From Lachnospiraceae bacterium (GTDB lineage: Bacteria > Bacillota > Clostridia > Lachnospirales > Lachnospiraceae): a stretch of DNA of 64,000 nt. The stretch spans positions 62,001 to 126,000 of the forward strand of contig JAFOVD010000006.1 in the NCBI GenBank assembly GCA_017392525.1. The letters run 5' to 3'. Shown piece after piece: positions 18,846 to 27,229 of the stretch. The notes beneath the pieces were generated by a model. It was not told where the DNA came from, ran no database searches, and saw only the letters and a list, made by a program, of their open reading frames with translations. A program made the translations under genes and the position numbers. Every line of letters begins with the position of its first letter. Position 1 is the first letter of the stretch.

Positions 18846-19074
18846 TTATAATCCTCCTCATTCATGAGCAAAATCACCGATTACCGAATGATTTCACTTG
18901 AAATCTGTTTGAAGTGAAAAAACATATAAGGATTACCTATGGTAATTACGACACCTCCTTTTGATGTTACTATTATAATATGATTCTTATTCTGTCGTAA
19001 CCCAACCGGTTCATTTTTGCAATTTTTGGAAACTATACACAAAACCATAGTTTCGAAACTGTTAGTTTTAACCA
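18846..19074 (-). promoter_or_regulatory. Leader/upstream region of the heptad-repeat gene with dyads
   Basis: There is no convincing gene here. On the minus strand a TATAAT lies near 18978, with only a weak -35. Downstream are a perfect dyad ATTACC-TAT-GGTAAT (about 18933-18947), an AAAGGAGGTG with no sensible start codon after it, and a TCACTT/AAGTGA hairpin (about 18896-18919), all before the true ribosome site. This layout suggests an operator or a structured leader; no known riboswitch class is recognised. Confidence 0.35.
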
Positions 19075-19112
19075 CAAAAAAGTCCTAGAAATGCTAAATT
19101 TCTAGGACTTTT
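19075..19112 (-). terminator. Rho-independent terminator of metNIQ
   Basis: The stem AAAAGTCCTAGAAAT/ATTTCTAGGACTTTT is followed on the minus strand by six T. It could also work in the other direction. Confidence 0.9.
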
Positions 19113-19190
19113 AAATAATTTGTGGTATTTGTTTATTTTACGATCTCAAATGATTGAATTTGCACATTTTTGATTCTTTTTGCATGTCGC

Positions 19191-20033
19191 TTATCCTTCA
19201 TATGGAACTACAGCGCCGTCATATTCTTCCTCAATCCACTGCTTAACTTCATCACTCTTCAGAACTTTTACAAGTTTCTGGATAGCTTCGTTATCTTCAT
19301 TTCCCTTCTTAACAGCGATTACATTGACATAGTTTTCTGCTGCTTCAGAATTCTGCTCTTCTACTGCAAGTGCATCCTTGCCTACAGAAAGACCAGCCTC
19401 CTGTGCATAGTTTCCATTTAATACCACGTAAGCACATTCATTGACAACACGTGATACCTGTGCAGGTTCAAGTTCTTCAATCTCAACATTATTAGGGTTT
19501 TCTACAATATCATTTACAGTTGCTTCCAGACCAACACCATCTGCAAGTTTGATGATTCCATTTGCCTGAAGAAGCAGTAACGCACGTGCCTCATTTGTTG
19601 TATCATTTGGCACTGCAATCTTGTCACCATCAGAAATATCAGCAAGATCTGTCTTTGTTCCACCATAGATTCCAAATGGTTCATAGTGAATTTCCCCTGC
19701 GGAAACCAAATCCGTATTATTTTCTTCATTGAAGTTATTTAAATATGTAATATGCTGGAAATAATTCGCATCATATTCTCCCTGATCTACAACCAGATTT
19801 GGCTGAACATAATCCTCGAATTCTGTGATTTCCAAGTTAACTCCCTCTTCAGCAAGCTGGTCTTTTACATGCTCTAAAATCTCCGCATGTGGAGTTGTAG
19901 ATGCTGCAATCTTTAATGTAACTGTGTCGTTATCATCTGCTGTTGAATCAGCGCTCTTTGTAGCGCCACAACCTGCTAATAATCCTAATGTTAATAATCC
20001 CACAAGTGCGGATGCTAATACTCTTTTCTTCAT
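19191..20033 (-). CDS. metQ: Methionine ABC transporter substrate-binding lipoprotein
   Basis: A 280-aa NlpA/MetQ family lipoprotein. The signal peptide ends in the lipobox LLAGC (Cys22). The mature part has AASTTPHAEILEHVK, EFEDYVQPNLVVDQGEYDANYFQHITYLNNFNEE and FGIYGG, all typical of MetQ. It captures methionine outside the membrane and delivers it to MetI/MetN. It is the last gene of metN-metI-metQ, 67 nt after metI, with its own GAGGG ribosome site and a terminator after it. Confidence 0.94.
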   Translation of the reverse strand: MKKRVLASALVGLLTLGLLAGCGATKSADSTADDNDTVTLKIAASTTPHAEILEHVKDQLAEEGVNLEITEFEDYVQPNLVVDQGEYDANYFQHITYLNNFNEENNTDLVSAGEIHYEPFGIYGGTKTDLADISDGDKIAVPNDTTNEARALLLLQANGIIKLADGVGLEATVNDIVENPNNVEIEELEPAQVSRVVNECAYVVLNGNYAQEAGLSVGKDALAVEEQNSEAAENYVNVIAVKKGNEDNEAIQKLVKVLKSDEVKQWIEEEYDGAVVPYEG

Positions 20034-20100
20034 TCTATTTCCCTCGCTTAATCTTTCTTCTATTTCTATCTTTTTTCTTTTACGTGCTTTCCCAAATACA

Positions 20101-20763
20101 TTATCTACGGCGTTTATCCATCTTCATAGCTGTAATATTACCTACCAGCTGGAACACCTGCACCAGTAAGACAAGTAAAACAACCGTAACAATCATGATG
20201 TCTTTCTGATAACGATAATATCCATAACGAATTGCAATGTCACCAAGTCCACCGCCACCGACGATACCGGCCATTGCTGAATATCCAAGAATCGTTCCAA
20301 CGCAAATCGTTGCACCGGAAATCAATGAGACTCTAGCCTCAACTAAGAGCACATGAATTATAATCTGCCAGTTTGATGCACCCATAGACTGTGCCGCCTC
20401 TATGACGCCCTGATCAACTTCCTGAACTGAAGACTCTACCATACGTGCAATCATTGGTGCCGCTGCAACGGTAAGCGGGACAACAGTTGCTGTCGTTCCG
20501 ATTGATGTCCCCACAATAAAAACCGTTACCGGAATCAATAGAATTAGCATAATCAAAAATGGTATGGACCTCATAATATTTGCCAGCACATCAAGTACTC
20601 TGTAAATCCCGTTTTTCGGTTTTAATCCACCCTGATTGAATACAACCAGTGCCACGCCCCATGGCAGGCCGATTACATATGCAAACAATGTCGATAACAA
20701 GGTCATATAGAGGGACTCCAGTATACCCTTTTGAATCATTTCAATAACTGTACTACTCCACAT
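20101..20763 (-). CDS. metI: Methionine ABC transporter permease
   Basis: A 220-aa permease with five hydrophobic helices. The EAA-type coupling loop reads EVDQGVIEAAQSMGASNWQIIIHVLLVEAR, the region that docks on the MetN ATPase. SIPFLIMLILLIPVT and GGGGLGDIAIRYGYYRY are further MetI traits. The start lies 11 nt inside the end of metN with GAGGTGA before it, so the two are translationally coupled. Confidence 0.94.
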   Translation of the reverse strand: MWSSTVIEMIQKGILESLYMTLLSTLFAYVIGLPWGVALVVFNQGGLKPKNGIYRVLDVLANIMRSIPFLIMLILLIPVTVFIVGTSIGTTATVVPLTVAAAPMIARMVESSVQEVDQGVIEAAQSMGASNWQIIIHVLLVEARVSLISGATICVGTILGYSAMAGIVGGGGLGDIAIRYGYYRYQKDIMIVTVVLLVLLVQVFQLVGNITAMKMDKRRR

Positions 20764-21790
20764 CCCCTGTCACCTCCTCTACATCCAGGTTATGATCTTT
20801 CAAATATTCAATGATGCTATTCTGTGCATCTTTTTCTTGCGGCAAGCCAAGTATCATCTCACCCTTAGCCTTGCCATTAACAGATTTCGTATCTGCTCTC
20901 AGGATATTTACCGGGCATCCAATGGTCATAATCATATTGGAAATCACCGGTTCATAAGAAGAATTCTCTGAGAAGACAATTCTTATCTTCTTTTCTTCGT
21001 GCAATTCGGAAATAACACCTGTGCTCCATTCGGAATCCAGCTCATTTCTTCCTCCGATAATAAGCTTTCTTGCAGCTCTGGATTTAGGATGAGTAAATAC
21101 CTGCTCTACCGTTCCATTTTCCACAAGCTCGCCTTCCTCAATGATTCCAACTCTATTGCAGATTTCTCTTACAACATTCATCTGATGAGTGATTACGATA
21201 ATTGTAATCCCCAGTTCCTGATTGATTTTCTTAAGGAGTGCCAAAATAGATGCTGTTGTCTGAGGATCCAAAGCGCTTGTCGCTTCATCACAAAGCAGGA
21301 TTCTAGGGTTGGTAGCCAATGCTCTTGCAATAGCAACACGTTGTTTCTGACCTCCTGACAACATCGTCGGATAACTCTTTTCCTTATCAGATAATCCAAC
21401 CATATCCAAGAGCTCTTTCGCTCTTTTCTTGGCTTCTGACTTCTTCACCCCTCTGGTGGTAAGAGGGAAGCAAACATTATCCAATACATTTTTCTGCATC
21501 AGTAAATTAAAATTCTGAAAAATCATGCCGATTCTGGAACGCTGCTCTCTCAGCTCCTTTTCGGTTAACTCTGCTAAATCTTTACCTTCAACAATTACAC
21601 GGCCACTGGTAGGTCTCTCGAGAAAGTTAAAGCATCGCACCAATGTACTCTTACCAGCACCGGACATTCCGATGATTCCGTAGATGTCGCCCTCTTCCAC
21701 TTCTAGGTTAATCCCTTTTAATGCTTCGAAGTCACCATCCTTTGTCTTAAAGACTTTGGTCACATCAGACACGCTAACAATACTAGACAT
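20753..21790 (-). CDS. metN: Methionine ABC transporter ATP-binding protein
   Basis: A 345-aa ABC ATPase. It has Walker A GMSGAGKST (about residues 42-50), the Q-loop MIFQNFNLL, the signature LSGGQKQRV, Walker B ILLCDEATSALD and the switch His in THQMN. The last 90 residues form the NIL regulatory domain (KIRIVFSENSSYEPVISNM, then MILGLPQ), where methionine binding gives transinhibition in this family. It is the first gene of the operon. No SAM riboswitch is seen upstream; a palindromic site is. Confidence 0.95.
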   Translation of the reverse strand: MSSIVSVSDVTKVFKTKDGDFEALKGINLEVEEGDIYGIIGMSGAGKSTLVRCFNFLERPTSGRVIVEGKDLAELTEKELREQRSRIGMIFQNFNLLMQKNVLDNVCFPLTTRGVKKSEAKKRAKELLDMVGLSDKEKSYPTMLSGGQKQRVAIARALATNPRILLCDEATSALDPQTTASILALLKKINQELGITIIVITHQMNVVREICNRVGIIEEGELVENGTVEQVFTHPKSRAARKLIIGGRNELDSEWSTGVISELHEEKKIRIVFSENSSYEPVISNMIMTIGCPVNILRADTKSVNGKAKGEMILGLPQEKDAQNSIIEYLKDHNLDVEEVTGDVE

Positions 21791-21841
21791 ATGTCAAATT
21801 CCTTTCAATTCGAAATAGATTAATCTGATAACCATACTATC

Positions 21842-21904
21842 AGTTATAGCTTGTTCCTGCTAACTCTTAAAACTTATGGCTAGTTATAGGAAAGTTCTAT
21901 AACT
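21842..21904. promoter_or_regulatory. Palindromic operator candidate upstream of metNIQ
   Basis: A perfect inverted repeat AGTTATAG-N7-CTATAACT lies at 21882-21904, and a third copy of the half-site AGTTATAG at 21842-21849. The ATAG-N7-CTAT core has the T-N11-A form bound by LysR-type regulators. The sites lie 50-115 nt upstream of metN, where a promoter would be. This is a likely binding site for a sulfur or methionine regulator encoded elsewhere. Confidence 0.55.
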
Positions 21905-21945
21905 GTACCTTGCTTTCTCGTTTTAACCTATTAAAGTTAGTGCAT

Positions 21946-21974
21946 AAAAAAGCGGCTCACAATATGTGAGCCGC
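21946..21974 (-). terminator. Rho-independent terminator of the OPT-PqqD operon
   Basis: The stem GCGGCTCAC/GTGAGCCGC is followed on the minus strand by six T. It lies just after the PqqD-like gene. Confidence 0.92.
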
Positions 21975-21992
21975 CTGACATTTTATAATTAT

Positions 21993-22355
21993 CTATTTTT
22001 CTTCATCAAAGTAAATAAAATTATTGTTTCTAAGTGTTTCCATATAGGTAACCAACCGATTATACAATGGTTCCGCTGCTTCGCCAAACTCTGATTTCAC
22101 AGCTTCTGCAATATCATTGACTGTATGCACTCCATCTATCTGACCGATAACGAAGTTTCCCAGTTTATCCAGATGAACCGTTGTAGTTCTTGGCATCTTA
22201 AAAAACTTCTGTGCAATCCCATTAAAAAAGCCCTTGTTTTCAACGAGGATAGTAATCTGTCCATCCTCGTCTGTTTCCAACTTATTCTCCGGAATCAATT
22301 TTGGAATATAGTCCAAATAATTTTCACTAACTTTTAATTTCTTTTTCTTTGCCAT
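21993..22355 (-). CDS. PqqD-like (RRE-fold) protein next to an OPT transporter
   Basis: A 120-aa protein. Residues about 45-118 follow the PqqD pattern: VHLDKLGNFVIGQIDGVHTVNDIAEAVKSEFGE, then LVTYMETLRNNNFIYF. PqqD-type domains (RiPP recognition elements) bind precursor peptides and hand them to modifying enzymes. Here no radical SAM enzyme, protease or precursor gene is visible in the window. It starts 20 nt after the OPT transporter stop with AAAAGG before the ATG, so the two form an operon. A role as a peptide-binding accessory of the transporter is a guess. Confidence 0.75.
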   Translation of the reverse strand: MAKKKKLKVSENYLDYIPKLIPENKLETDEDGQITILVENKGFFNGIAQKFFKMPRTTTVHLDKLGNFVIGQIDGVHTVNDIAEAVKSEFGEAAEPLYNRLVTYMETLRNNNFIYFDEEK

Positions 22356-22375
22356 AAAATAGCCTTTTCTAAGAA

Positions 22376-24247
22376 TTAAGCGTTCTTCTTGGAACCAAGA
22401 CCTGCCTTAAGAAGAAGTGCAGCCATAGCAACAAGAAGTACTACTCCACCAATCTGACCTGTTGAGAACGGAAGTGCAATATCCAATCCAACCGCAGCGA
22501 AGATTGCAAGAATGATACCTACAACACCTTCACCGGCAATAAGACCAGAGCTGAAAAGTACACCACCATTTGTCTCATCATTTTCAGAAATATTTCTCTT
22601 CTTATCAATAAACCAGCGGATTACACCACCAACCATGATTGTAGAAGAAAGTTCCAGTGGAAGGTAAAGACCGATTGCTACTGGAAGTACAGGAATCTGA
22701 AGAATCTCAAGTGTTATTGCAATTGCAACACCGATAAACACAAGAGTCCAAGGAAGATTTCCATCCATGATACCTTCTACAATCATCTTCATAAGTGCTG
22801 CCTGTGGAGCTGGAAGTTCTGTGGAACCAAAGCCCCAAGCTGTATTAAGAAGTACAAGCACACCACCGATAGCGAGTGCAGAAGCTACAGAACCAATGAT
22901 TTCACCAATCTGCTGCTTCTTAGGTGTAGCACCTACGATATAACCAGTCTTTAAATCCTGAGACATATCACCAGCCATACCAGCTACGATACAGATGATA
23001 GAACCGATGCAGATTGCACCAATCATACCGTGAGCTCCTGTATCTCCAGTAACTTTTAATAAGAAAGTAGAGATAAGAAGAGTTGCAATAGCCATACCTG
23101 AAACAGGGTTATTACTTGAACCTACAAGACCTACCATACGTGAAGATACTGTAGCAAAGAAGAAACCGAAAATTACGATTAAGATTGCTCCAAGTAAGCT
23201 TACAGGAATATCTGGGAATAACCAGATAGCAAGGATACATACCACTACCATAGGGATAACTACCTTCATGCTAAGATCCTGATCTGTTCTCTTGTTAGAT
23301 GCAACAGCACCACCCTTTAAGTCCTTCATAGAATCGCGGAATGTTGTCACGATTGTTGGGAGAGACTTGATTAAGGAAATGATACCGCCTGTTGCAACTG
23401 CGCCGGCACCAATGTAACGGATGTAAGACCCCCAGATTGCACCAGCACCACCATCAGCATACATGCTGGCAATGCTTGTTGTACCTGGATATAAAACAGA
23501 ATCCCCACCAAATGTTACGATTGCAGGAATCAATACGAACCATCCGAAGATACCACCTGCAAACATGAAGGAAGCAATCTTAGGTCCGCAGATATAACCG
23601 ACACCAAGAAGTGCAGGATATACTTCTGCAGAAAGTTCTGTATACATAGCCTTGATTGGAAGAGTAACTACTCCACCAACACATTTAAATCCATCAACTA
23701 ATAACTTGAAAAGAGCAGAGAATCCGAGACCAGAGAATACAGCCTTAGCGGATGATCCGCCCTCTTCTCCAGCAAGGAGTACATCAGCACAAGCTGTTCC
23801 TTCTGGATATGGTAATACACCATGTTCCTTTACGATTAATGCGCTACGAAGTGGAATCATGAAACAGATACCAAGTAACCCACCAATTAAAGCAACCAAA
23901 GTAATGGTAAGCATAGAAGGAACGTCTGTCTTGCCTTCTTCTGCCCAAAGGAATAATGCTGGCATTGTGAAAATAGCACCAGCTGCGAGAGATTCACCAG
24001 CAGAACCAATAGTCTGAACCATATTGTTCTCAAGAATGGAATCTCTACGAAGGATGACACGAATGACACCCATAGATAATACTGCGGCAGGAATAGATGC
24101 AGAAACTGTCATACCAACTCGAAGTCCGAGATAAGCATTAGCTGCACCGAAAATCACTGCGAGGATAACACCCATAATTACAGAAACTGCTGTAATTTCC
24201 TTATGCACCTCATCCGCAGGAATGTAAGGTTTAAATTCTTCTTGCAT
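22376..24247 (-). CDS. OPT family oligopeptide transporter
   Basis: A 623-aa membrane protein with about 15 hydrophobic helices. OPT traits include EITAVSVIMGVILAVIFGAANAYLGLRVGMTVSASIPAAVLSMG near the N-terminus, VLPYPEGTACADVL, and a GSSNNPVSGM segment. OPT proteins are proton-coupled importers of oligopeptides or metal chelates. The ribosome site GAGAGG precedes the start. Upstream on the minus strand lie a GCCGA/TCGGC leader hairpin (about 24291-24315) and AT-rich promoter-like sequence. A PqqD-like protein is encoded directly downstream. Confidence 0.93.
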   Translation of the reverse strand: MQEEFKPYIPADEVHKEITAVSVIMGVILAVIFGAANAYLGLRVGMTVSASIPAAVLSMGVIRVILRRDSILENNMVQTIGSAGESLAAGAIFTMPALFLWAEEGKTDVPSMLTITLVALIGGLLGICFMIPLRSALIVKEHGVLPYPEGTACADVLLAGEEGGSSAKAVFSGLGFSALFKLLVDGFKCVGGVVTLPIKAMYTELSAEVYPALLGVGYICGPKIASFMFAGGIFGWFVLIPAIVTFGGDSVLYPGTTSIASMYADGGAGAIWGSYIRYIGAGAVATGGIISLIKSLPTIVTTFRDSMKDLKGGAVASNKRTDQDLSMKVVIPMVVVCILAIWLFPDIPVSLLGAILIVIFGFFFATVSSRMVGLVGSSNNPVSGMAIATLLISTFLLKVTGDTGAHGMIGAICIGSIICIVAGMAGDMSQDLKTGYIVGATPKKQQIGEIIGSVASALAIGGVLVLLNTAWGFGSTELPAPQAALMKMIVEGIMDGNLPWTLVFIGVAIAITLEILQIPVLPVAIGLYLPLELSSTIMVGGVIRWFIDKKRNISENDETNGGVLFSSGLIAGEGVVGIILAIFAAVGLDIALPFSTGQIGGVVLLVAMAALLLKAGLGSKKNA

Positions 24248-24512
24248 TTTTATTTTCCTCTCTCTTATGTTTTAATGTGTTAAATCGCCGATTTTGCAAG
24301 GGAACTCGGCAATACACGTGTACTATTTTATACCATAGATAGTATAATGTCACGTATTTTTATGCACTACTTCCCATCCTATGGTTAACTGCATTATACT
24401 TATTAAAGCGGACACATTTAGTAATACATTTACTCTTATCATAGACACCAAAAGGAGGTATCTTACGTAACTACCACCATCACTAACAATAGCGGACCTC
24501 CAACTCTTCAAA
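24248..24512. other. Divergent intergenic region between the OPT and DUF4430 genes
   Basis: There is no gene here that I can support. The features seen are a GCCGA/TCGGC hairpin near the OPT start, an inverted GGAGGT (24454-24459) and ACCTCC (24496-24501) pair that could form a stem with a 36-nt loop, and several TATAAT-like boxes on the minus strand that may serve the OPT gene. No T-box or cobalamin riboswitch consensus was found. Confidence 0.4.
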
Positions 24513-24541
24513 TTGACAAGAAATTTTCCTCTCACTATAAT
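24513..24541 (+). promoter_or_regulatory. Consensus promoter of the DUF4430/ECF pair
   Basis: This is a perfect sigma-A promoter: TTGACA (24513-24518), a 17-nt spacer and TATAAT (24536-24541). The transcript would have a leader of about 80 nt with two hairpins: TTGCGC-TAAT-GCGCAA (24565-24580) and GTTTCC-ATGAG-GGAAAC (24595-24611). The second sits just before the GGAGG ribosome site. Confidence 0.85.
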
Positions 24542-24627
24542 AGAGCGGAAGTTTATTCACTACTTTGCGCTAATGCGCAATATGACAATTTACAGTTTCC
24601 ATGAGGGAAACACGGAGGAAATGTAAT

Positions 24628-25041
24628 ATGAAGAAAAGTACCAAAGTTATAATTGGCGTAGTAATCGCAGCAGTTCTAGTCTGCGCTCTGGCACTGACTT
24701 ACAAGTTCTTCGGACCATCTGCACAGGCAGGATCCAAAGCTTACACACTTGAAGTCGTAGACGCTGATGGCAAAACAACTTCTTATGAAGGAACAACAGA
24801 CGCTGAATACCTGAAAGAAGTTATGGATGAGCTCACTGAAAATGATGAGTTTACATATGAAGGAACAGACAGCGATTACGGTATCATGATAAACACAATC
24901 AATGGCGTAACTGCTGATTACAACGTAGATGGCGCTTACTGGGCAATCTATGTAAACGGCGAATATGGTCAGTATGGTGCTGATACTCAGCCAGTAGCTG
25001 ATGGAGATGCTTTCCAGTTTGTATATGAAACAGCACAGTAA
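24628..25041 (+). CDS. DUF4430 (transcobalamin-like) membrane-anchored protein
   Basis: A 137-aa protein with one N-terminal membrane helix (about 7-26). A compact domain of DUF4430 type follows, with YLKEVMDEL, GIMINTINGVTADYNVDGAYWAIYVNGEYGQYGADTQPVADGDAFQFVYE. DUF4430 resembles the beta-grasp C-terminal domain of transcobalamin, so corrinoid or other cofactor binding outside the cell is a reasonable guess. There is no lipobox, so the helix is the anchor. GGAGG lies 8 nt upstream of the ATG at 24628. The next gene, an ECF S component, overlaps its end, which suggests a capture protein handing a vitamin to an ECF transporter. Confidence 0.82.
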   Translation: MKKSTKVIIGVVIAAVLVCALALTYKFFGPSAQAGSKAYTLEVVDADGKTTSYEGTTDAEYLKEVMDELTENDEFTYEGTDSDYGIMINTINGVTADYNVDGAYWAIYVNGEYGQYGADTQPVADGDAFQFVYETAQ

Positions 25042-25546
25042 AATATCCATCTTGGATATCGCAGAAATGGGCATGATGGTAGCTCTCCTAGAGGCTGGCA
25101 AGTTCACCCTCCAAGCGATACCAAATGTGGAAGTCGTAACACTTCTATTTATTGTGTTTACGGCTTCCTTTGGTTTAAAAACGATTCTAGTCTCTTTTGC
25201 ATTCACCGGACTAGAAACCATCTGGTGGGGAATCAACACATGGAATGTTATGTATCTTTACATCTGGCCGCTTCTTATTGTATACGTCTATTTGACACGT
25301 AAACACGCAAGCGTCTGGTTCTATAGTATCAGTTCCTGTATTTTTGGCTTATTTTTCGGTGCACTATGCTCCATCCCTTATTTTTTTATCGGTGGCCCTC
25401 ATATGATGTTTACCTGGTGGATTGCCGGAATTCCATATGACATCCTGCACGGCATCAGTAACTTCGCCGTTTGTCTGGTGCTTTATAAGCCACTTATGTA
25501 TGCTTGCGGACATATTCGAAAACTTACCAGAGAACAAACACGATAG
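25025..25546 (+). CDS. ECF transporter S component (possible corrinoid/vitamin)
   Basis: A 173-aa membrane protein with about six helices and an ECF S-component look. A short polar N-terminus leads into ISILDIAEMGMMVALLEAGKFTL, and GLKTILVSFAFTGLETIWWG, YFFIGGPHMMFTWWIAGIPYDILHGISNF follow. The ATG at 25025 overlaps the DUF4430 gene by 17 nt with a weak ribosome site, so translation is probably coupled; an ATG at 25001 is the alternative. No EcfA or EcfT gene is near. The pairing with DUF4430 suggests a cobalamin-type ligand, but this is inference. Confidence 0.78.
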   Translation: MKQHSKISILDIAEMGMMVALLEAGKFTLQAIPNVEVVTLLFIVFTASFGLKTILVSFAFTGLETIWWGINTWNVMYLYIWPLLIVYVYLTRKHASVWFYSISSCIFGLFFGALCSIPYFFIGGPHMMFTWWIAGIPYDILHGISNFAVCLVLYKPLMYACGHIRKLTREQTR

Positions 25547-25571
25547 ATTCATATTCTATCGTGTTTTTTTA
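25538..25571 (+). terminator. Rho-independent terminator of the DUF4430/ECF operon
   Basis: The stem ACACGATAGA/TCTATCGTGT with a 7-nt loop is followed by seven T. The stop codon of the ECF gene lies inside the 5' arm. Confidence 0.93.
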
Positions 25572-25630
25572 TTATCAAAAATCCATCAGACTGTATTGTA
25601 TATTTATTTAATATTTATGCATATTTTTAC

Positions 25631-25659
25631 TGGACATTCCCATTCGCATGCATTATTAT
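25631..25659 (+). promoter_or_regulatory. Promoter of the amino-acid ABC operon
   Basis: TGGACA (25631-25636), a 17-nt spacer and TATTAT (25654-25659) lie 50 nt before the start at 25709. AT-rich sequence lies upstream. Confidence 0.55.
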
Positions 25660-25708
25660 AGTTTCATCATTGAATTTTTATTCAGTATTTCGATTTGAGG
25701 TGAACATC

Positions 25709-27229
25709 ATGAAAAAGAAAACGACAAATAAACTTGCCCTTGTCGTTGTCGCATTACTCATCGTAGCTGTAATTGCGGGCATCATCATCAAGGGTATGCA
25801 TTCGGATTCAAAAACTGTATCATCTGTAGATGATCTCTCTGGTGCAACAATCGGCGTACAACTTGGTACCACCGGCGACATCTATGTTTCCGATTATGAA
25901 GGGGACGACGCTGGAACCAAGATTGAACGATACAACAAAGGAACTGACGCTGTTCAGGCACTCCTTCAAAACAAGATCGACTGTGTTTTGATTGACGAAC
26001 AACCTGCTGCTGCGTTCGTAGAAAAGAATTCCGGTCTATCCATCTTAGATGAAGCTTTTACCGAAGAAGAATATGCATTTGCCATCTCCAAGGATAACCC
26101 AGCTCTTACAAGTGCTATCAACGAAGCTCTTGAAACACTGAAAGCAGATGGAACTCTCGATAGCATCATCAAAAACTATGTTGGTTCTGAGGATGAAATC
26201 GGAAAGACACCTTATGAAAAGAAGGACGTTGACCGTAGCAATGGCACATTAACCGTAGCTACAAACGCAACATTTCCACCATATGAATATTATGAAAATG
26301 ATGCTGTGGTTGGCTTAGATATGGACATCATGCAGGCGGTATGCGATACGCTCGGATATGAACTTGTCATTGAAGATATGGAATTCGACTCCATCATCAC
26401 AGCGGTTCAGACTGGCAAAGTGGACGTCGGAGCGGCAGGTATGACTGTTACAGAAGACCGTCTCAAGAATGTCGATTTCTCCAACAGCTATACAACCTCC
26501 AAGCAGGTCATCATCGTTAAGACCAGCGAATCCGGAAGTACACTTTCTCTCGCAGAGAAATTCAAGCAGAACTTCATCGAGGATAACCGTTATCTGTACC
26601 TTCTGAAGGGTCTCGGAAACACAATTATCATCACCATCTTCGCTGTTCTGATCGGTATTATCTTTGGATCCCTGCTTGCGATTGTACGTACTACATACGA
26701 CCGTACCGGTAATCTTCCAATCCTGAACTTCCTTGCCAAGGTATATCTCACCATTATCCGAGGCACACCAACCATGGTTCAGTTATTGATTATCTACTAT
26801 GTCGTATTTGCATCCACGAATGTCAGCAAAGTGTTTGTCGCTATCGTTGCATTCGGTTTGAACTCCGCAGCCTATGTTGCCGAAGTCGTTCGTTCCGGAA
26901 TTATGTCCGTTGACCCTGGTCAGTTTGAAGCTGGTCGTTCCCTCGGACTCCCATATGCAAAGACAATGCGATTGATCGTCATTCCACAGGCTTTCAAAAA
27001 TATCCTGCCTGCCCTTGGAAATGAATTGATCACCCTGTTAAAGGAAACATCCATCTCCGGTTACATCGGATTAATCGATTTAACTAAGGGATCTGACATC
27101 ATCCGTTCCGTAACATACGAAGCCATGCTTCCACTGTTTATGGTTGCACTCATCTACCTCTGCCTGGTACTGATTCTGACGGCATTGGTAAATAAGCTTG
27201 AAAGGAGCCTCCGTAAGAATGAGCGATAA
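25709..27229 (+). CDS. Amino-acid ABC transporter: permuted binding domain fused to permease
   Basis: A 506-aa fusion. A membrane helix (about 8-28) anchors the N-terminus; there is no lipobox. Residues about 38-158 ([18 protein letters not shown], to [12 protein letters not shown]) match the second half of a family 3 amino-acid binding protein. Residues about 179-272 ([53 protein letters not shown]) match the first half. The halves are thus in swapped order. Residues about 290-500 form a His/Glu/Gln-type permease with [35 protein letters not shown] as the coupling loop. I chose the ATG at 25709 because GAGGTGA precedes it. The ATPase gene follows, overlapping by 11 nt. The substrate is probably a polar amino acid. 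Confidence 0.9.
   Translation: MKKKTTNKLALVVVALLIVAVIAGIIIKGMHSDSKTVSSVDDLSGATIGVQLGTTGDIYVSDYEGDDAGTKIERYNKGTDAVQALLQNKIDCVLIDEQPAAAFVEKNSGLSILDEAFTEEEYAFAISKDNPALTSAINEALETLKADGTLDSIIKNYVGSEDEIGKTPYEKKDVDRSNGTLTVATNATFPPYEYYENDAVVGLDMDIMQAVCDTLGYELVIEDMEFDSIITAVQTGKVDVGAAGMTVTEDRLKNVDFSNSYTTSKQVIIVKTSESGSTLSLAEKFKQNFIEDNRYLYLLKGLGNTIIITIFAVLIGIIFGSLLAIVRTTYDRTGNLPILNFLAKVYLTIIRGTPTMVQLLIIYYVVFASTNVSKVFVAIVAFGLNSAAYVAEVVRSGIMSVDPGQFEAGRSLGLPYAKTMRLIVIPQAFKNILPALGNELITLLKETSISGYIGLIDLTKGSDIIRSVTYEAMLPLFMVALIYLCLVLILTALVNKLERSLRKNER

Noticed and set aside
18881-19075. A 64-codon minus-strand frame upstream of the heptad-repeat gene
   Set aside because: The only strong ribosome site lies inside it, not before its start. 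Its composition is not protein-like.
21791-21945. A SAM riboswitch upstream of metN
   Set aside because: The S-box core sequence and the terminator-antiterminator arrangement are absent; only palindromic protein-type sites are seen.
24248-24627. A cobalamin riboswitch before the DUF4430 gene
   Set aside because: A GAGGGAA stretch near the start looked like part of a B12 leader, but the B12 box and the other conserved segments are missing.
24676-25239. A 187-codon minus-strand frame across the DUF4430 and ECF genes
   Set aside because: It is antisense to two well-supported genes with a perfect promoter and has no ribosome site.
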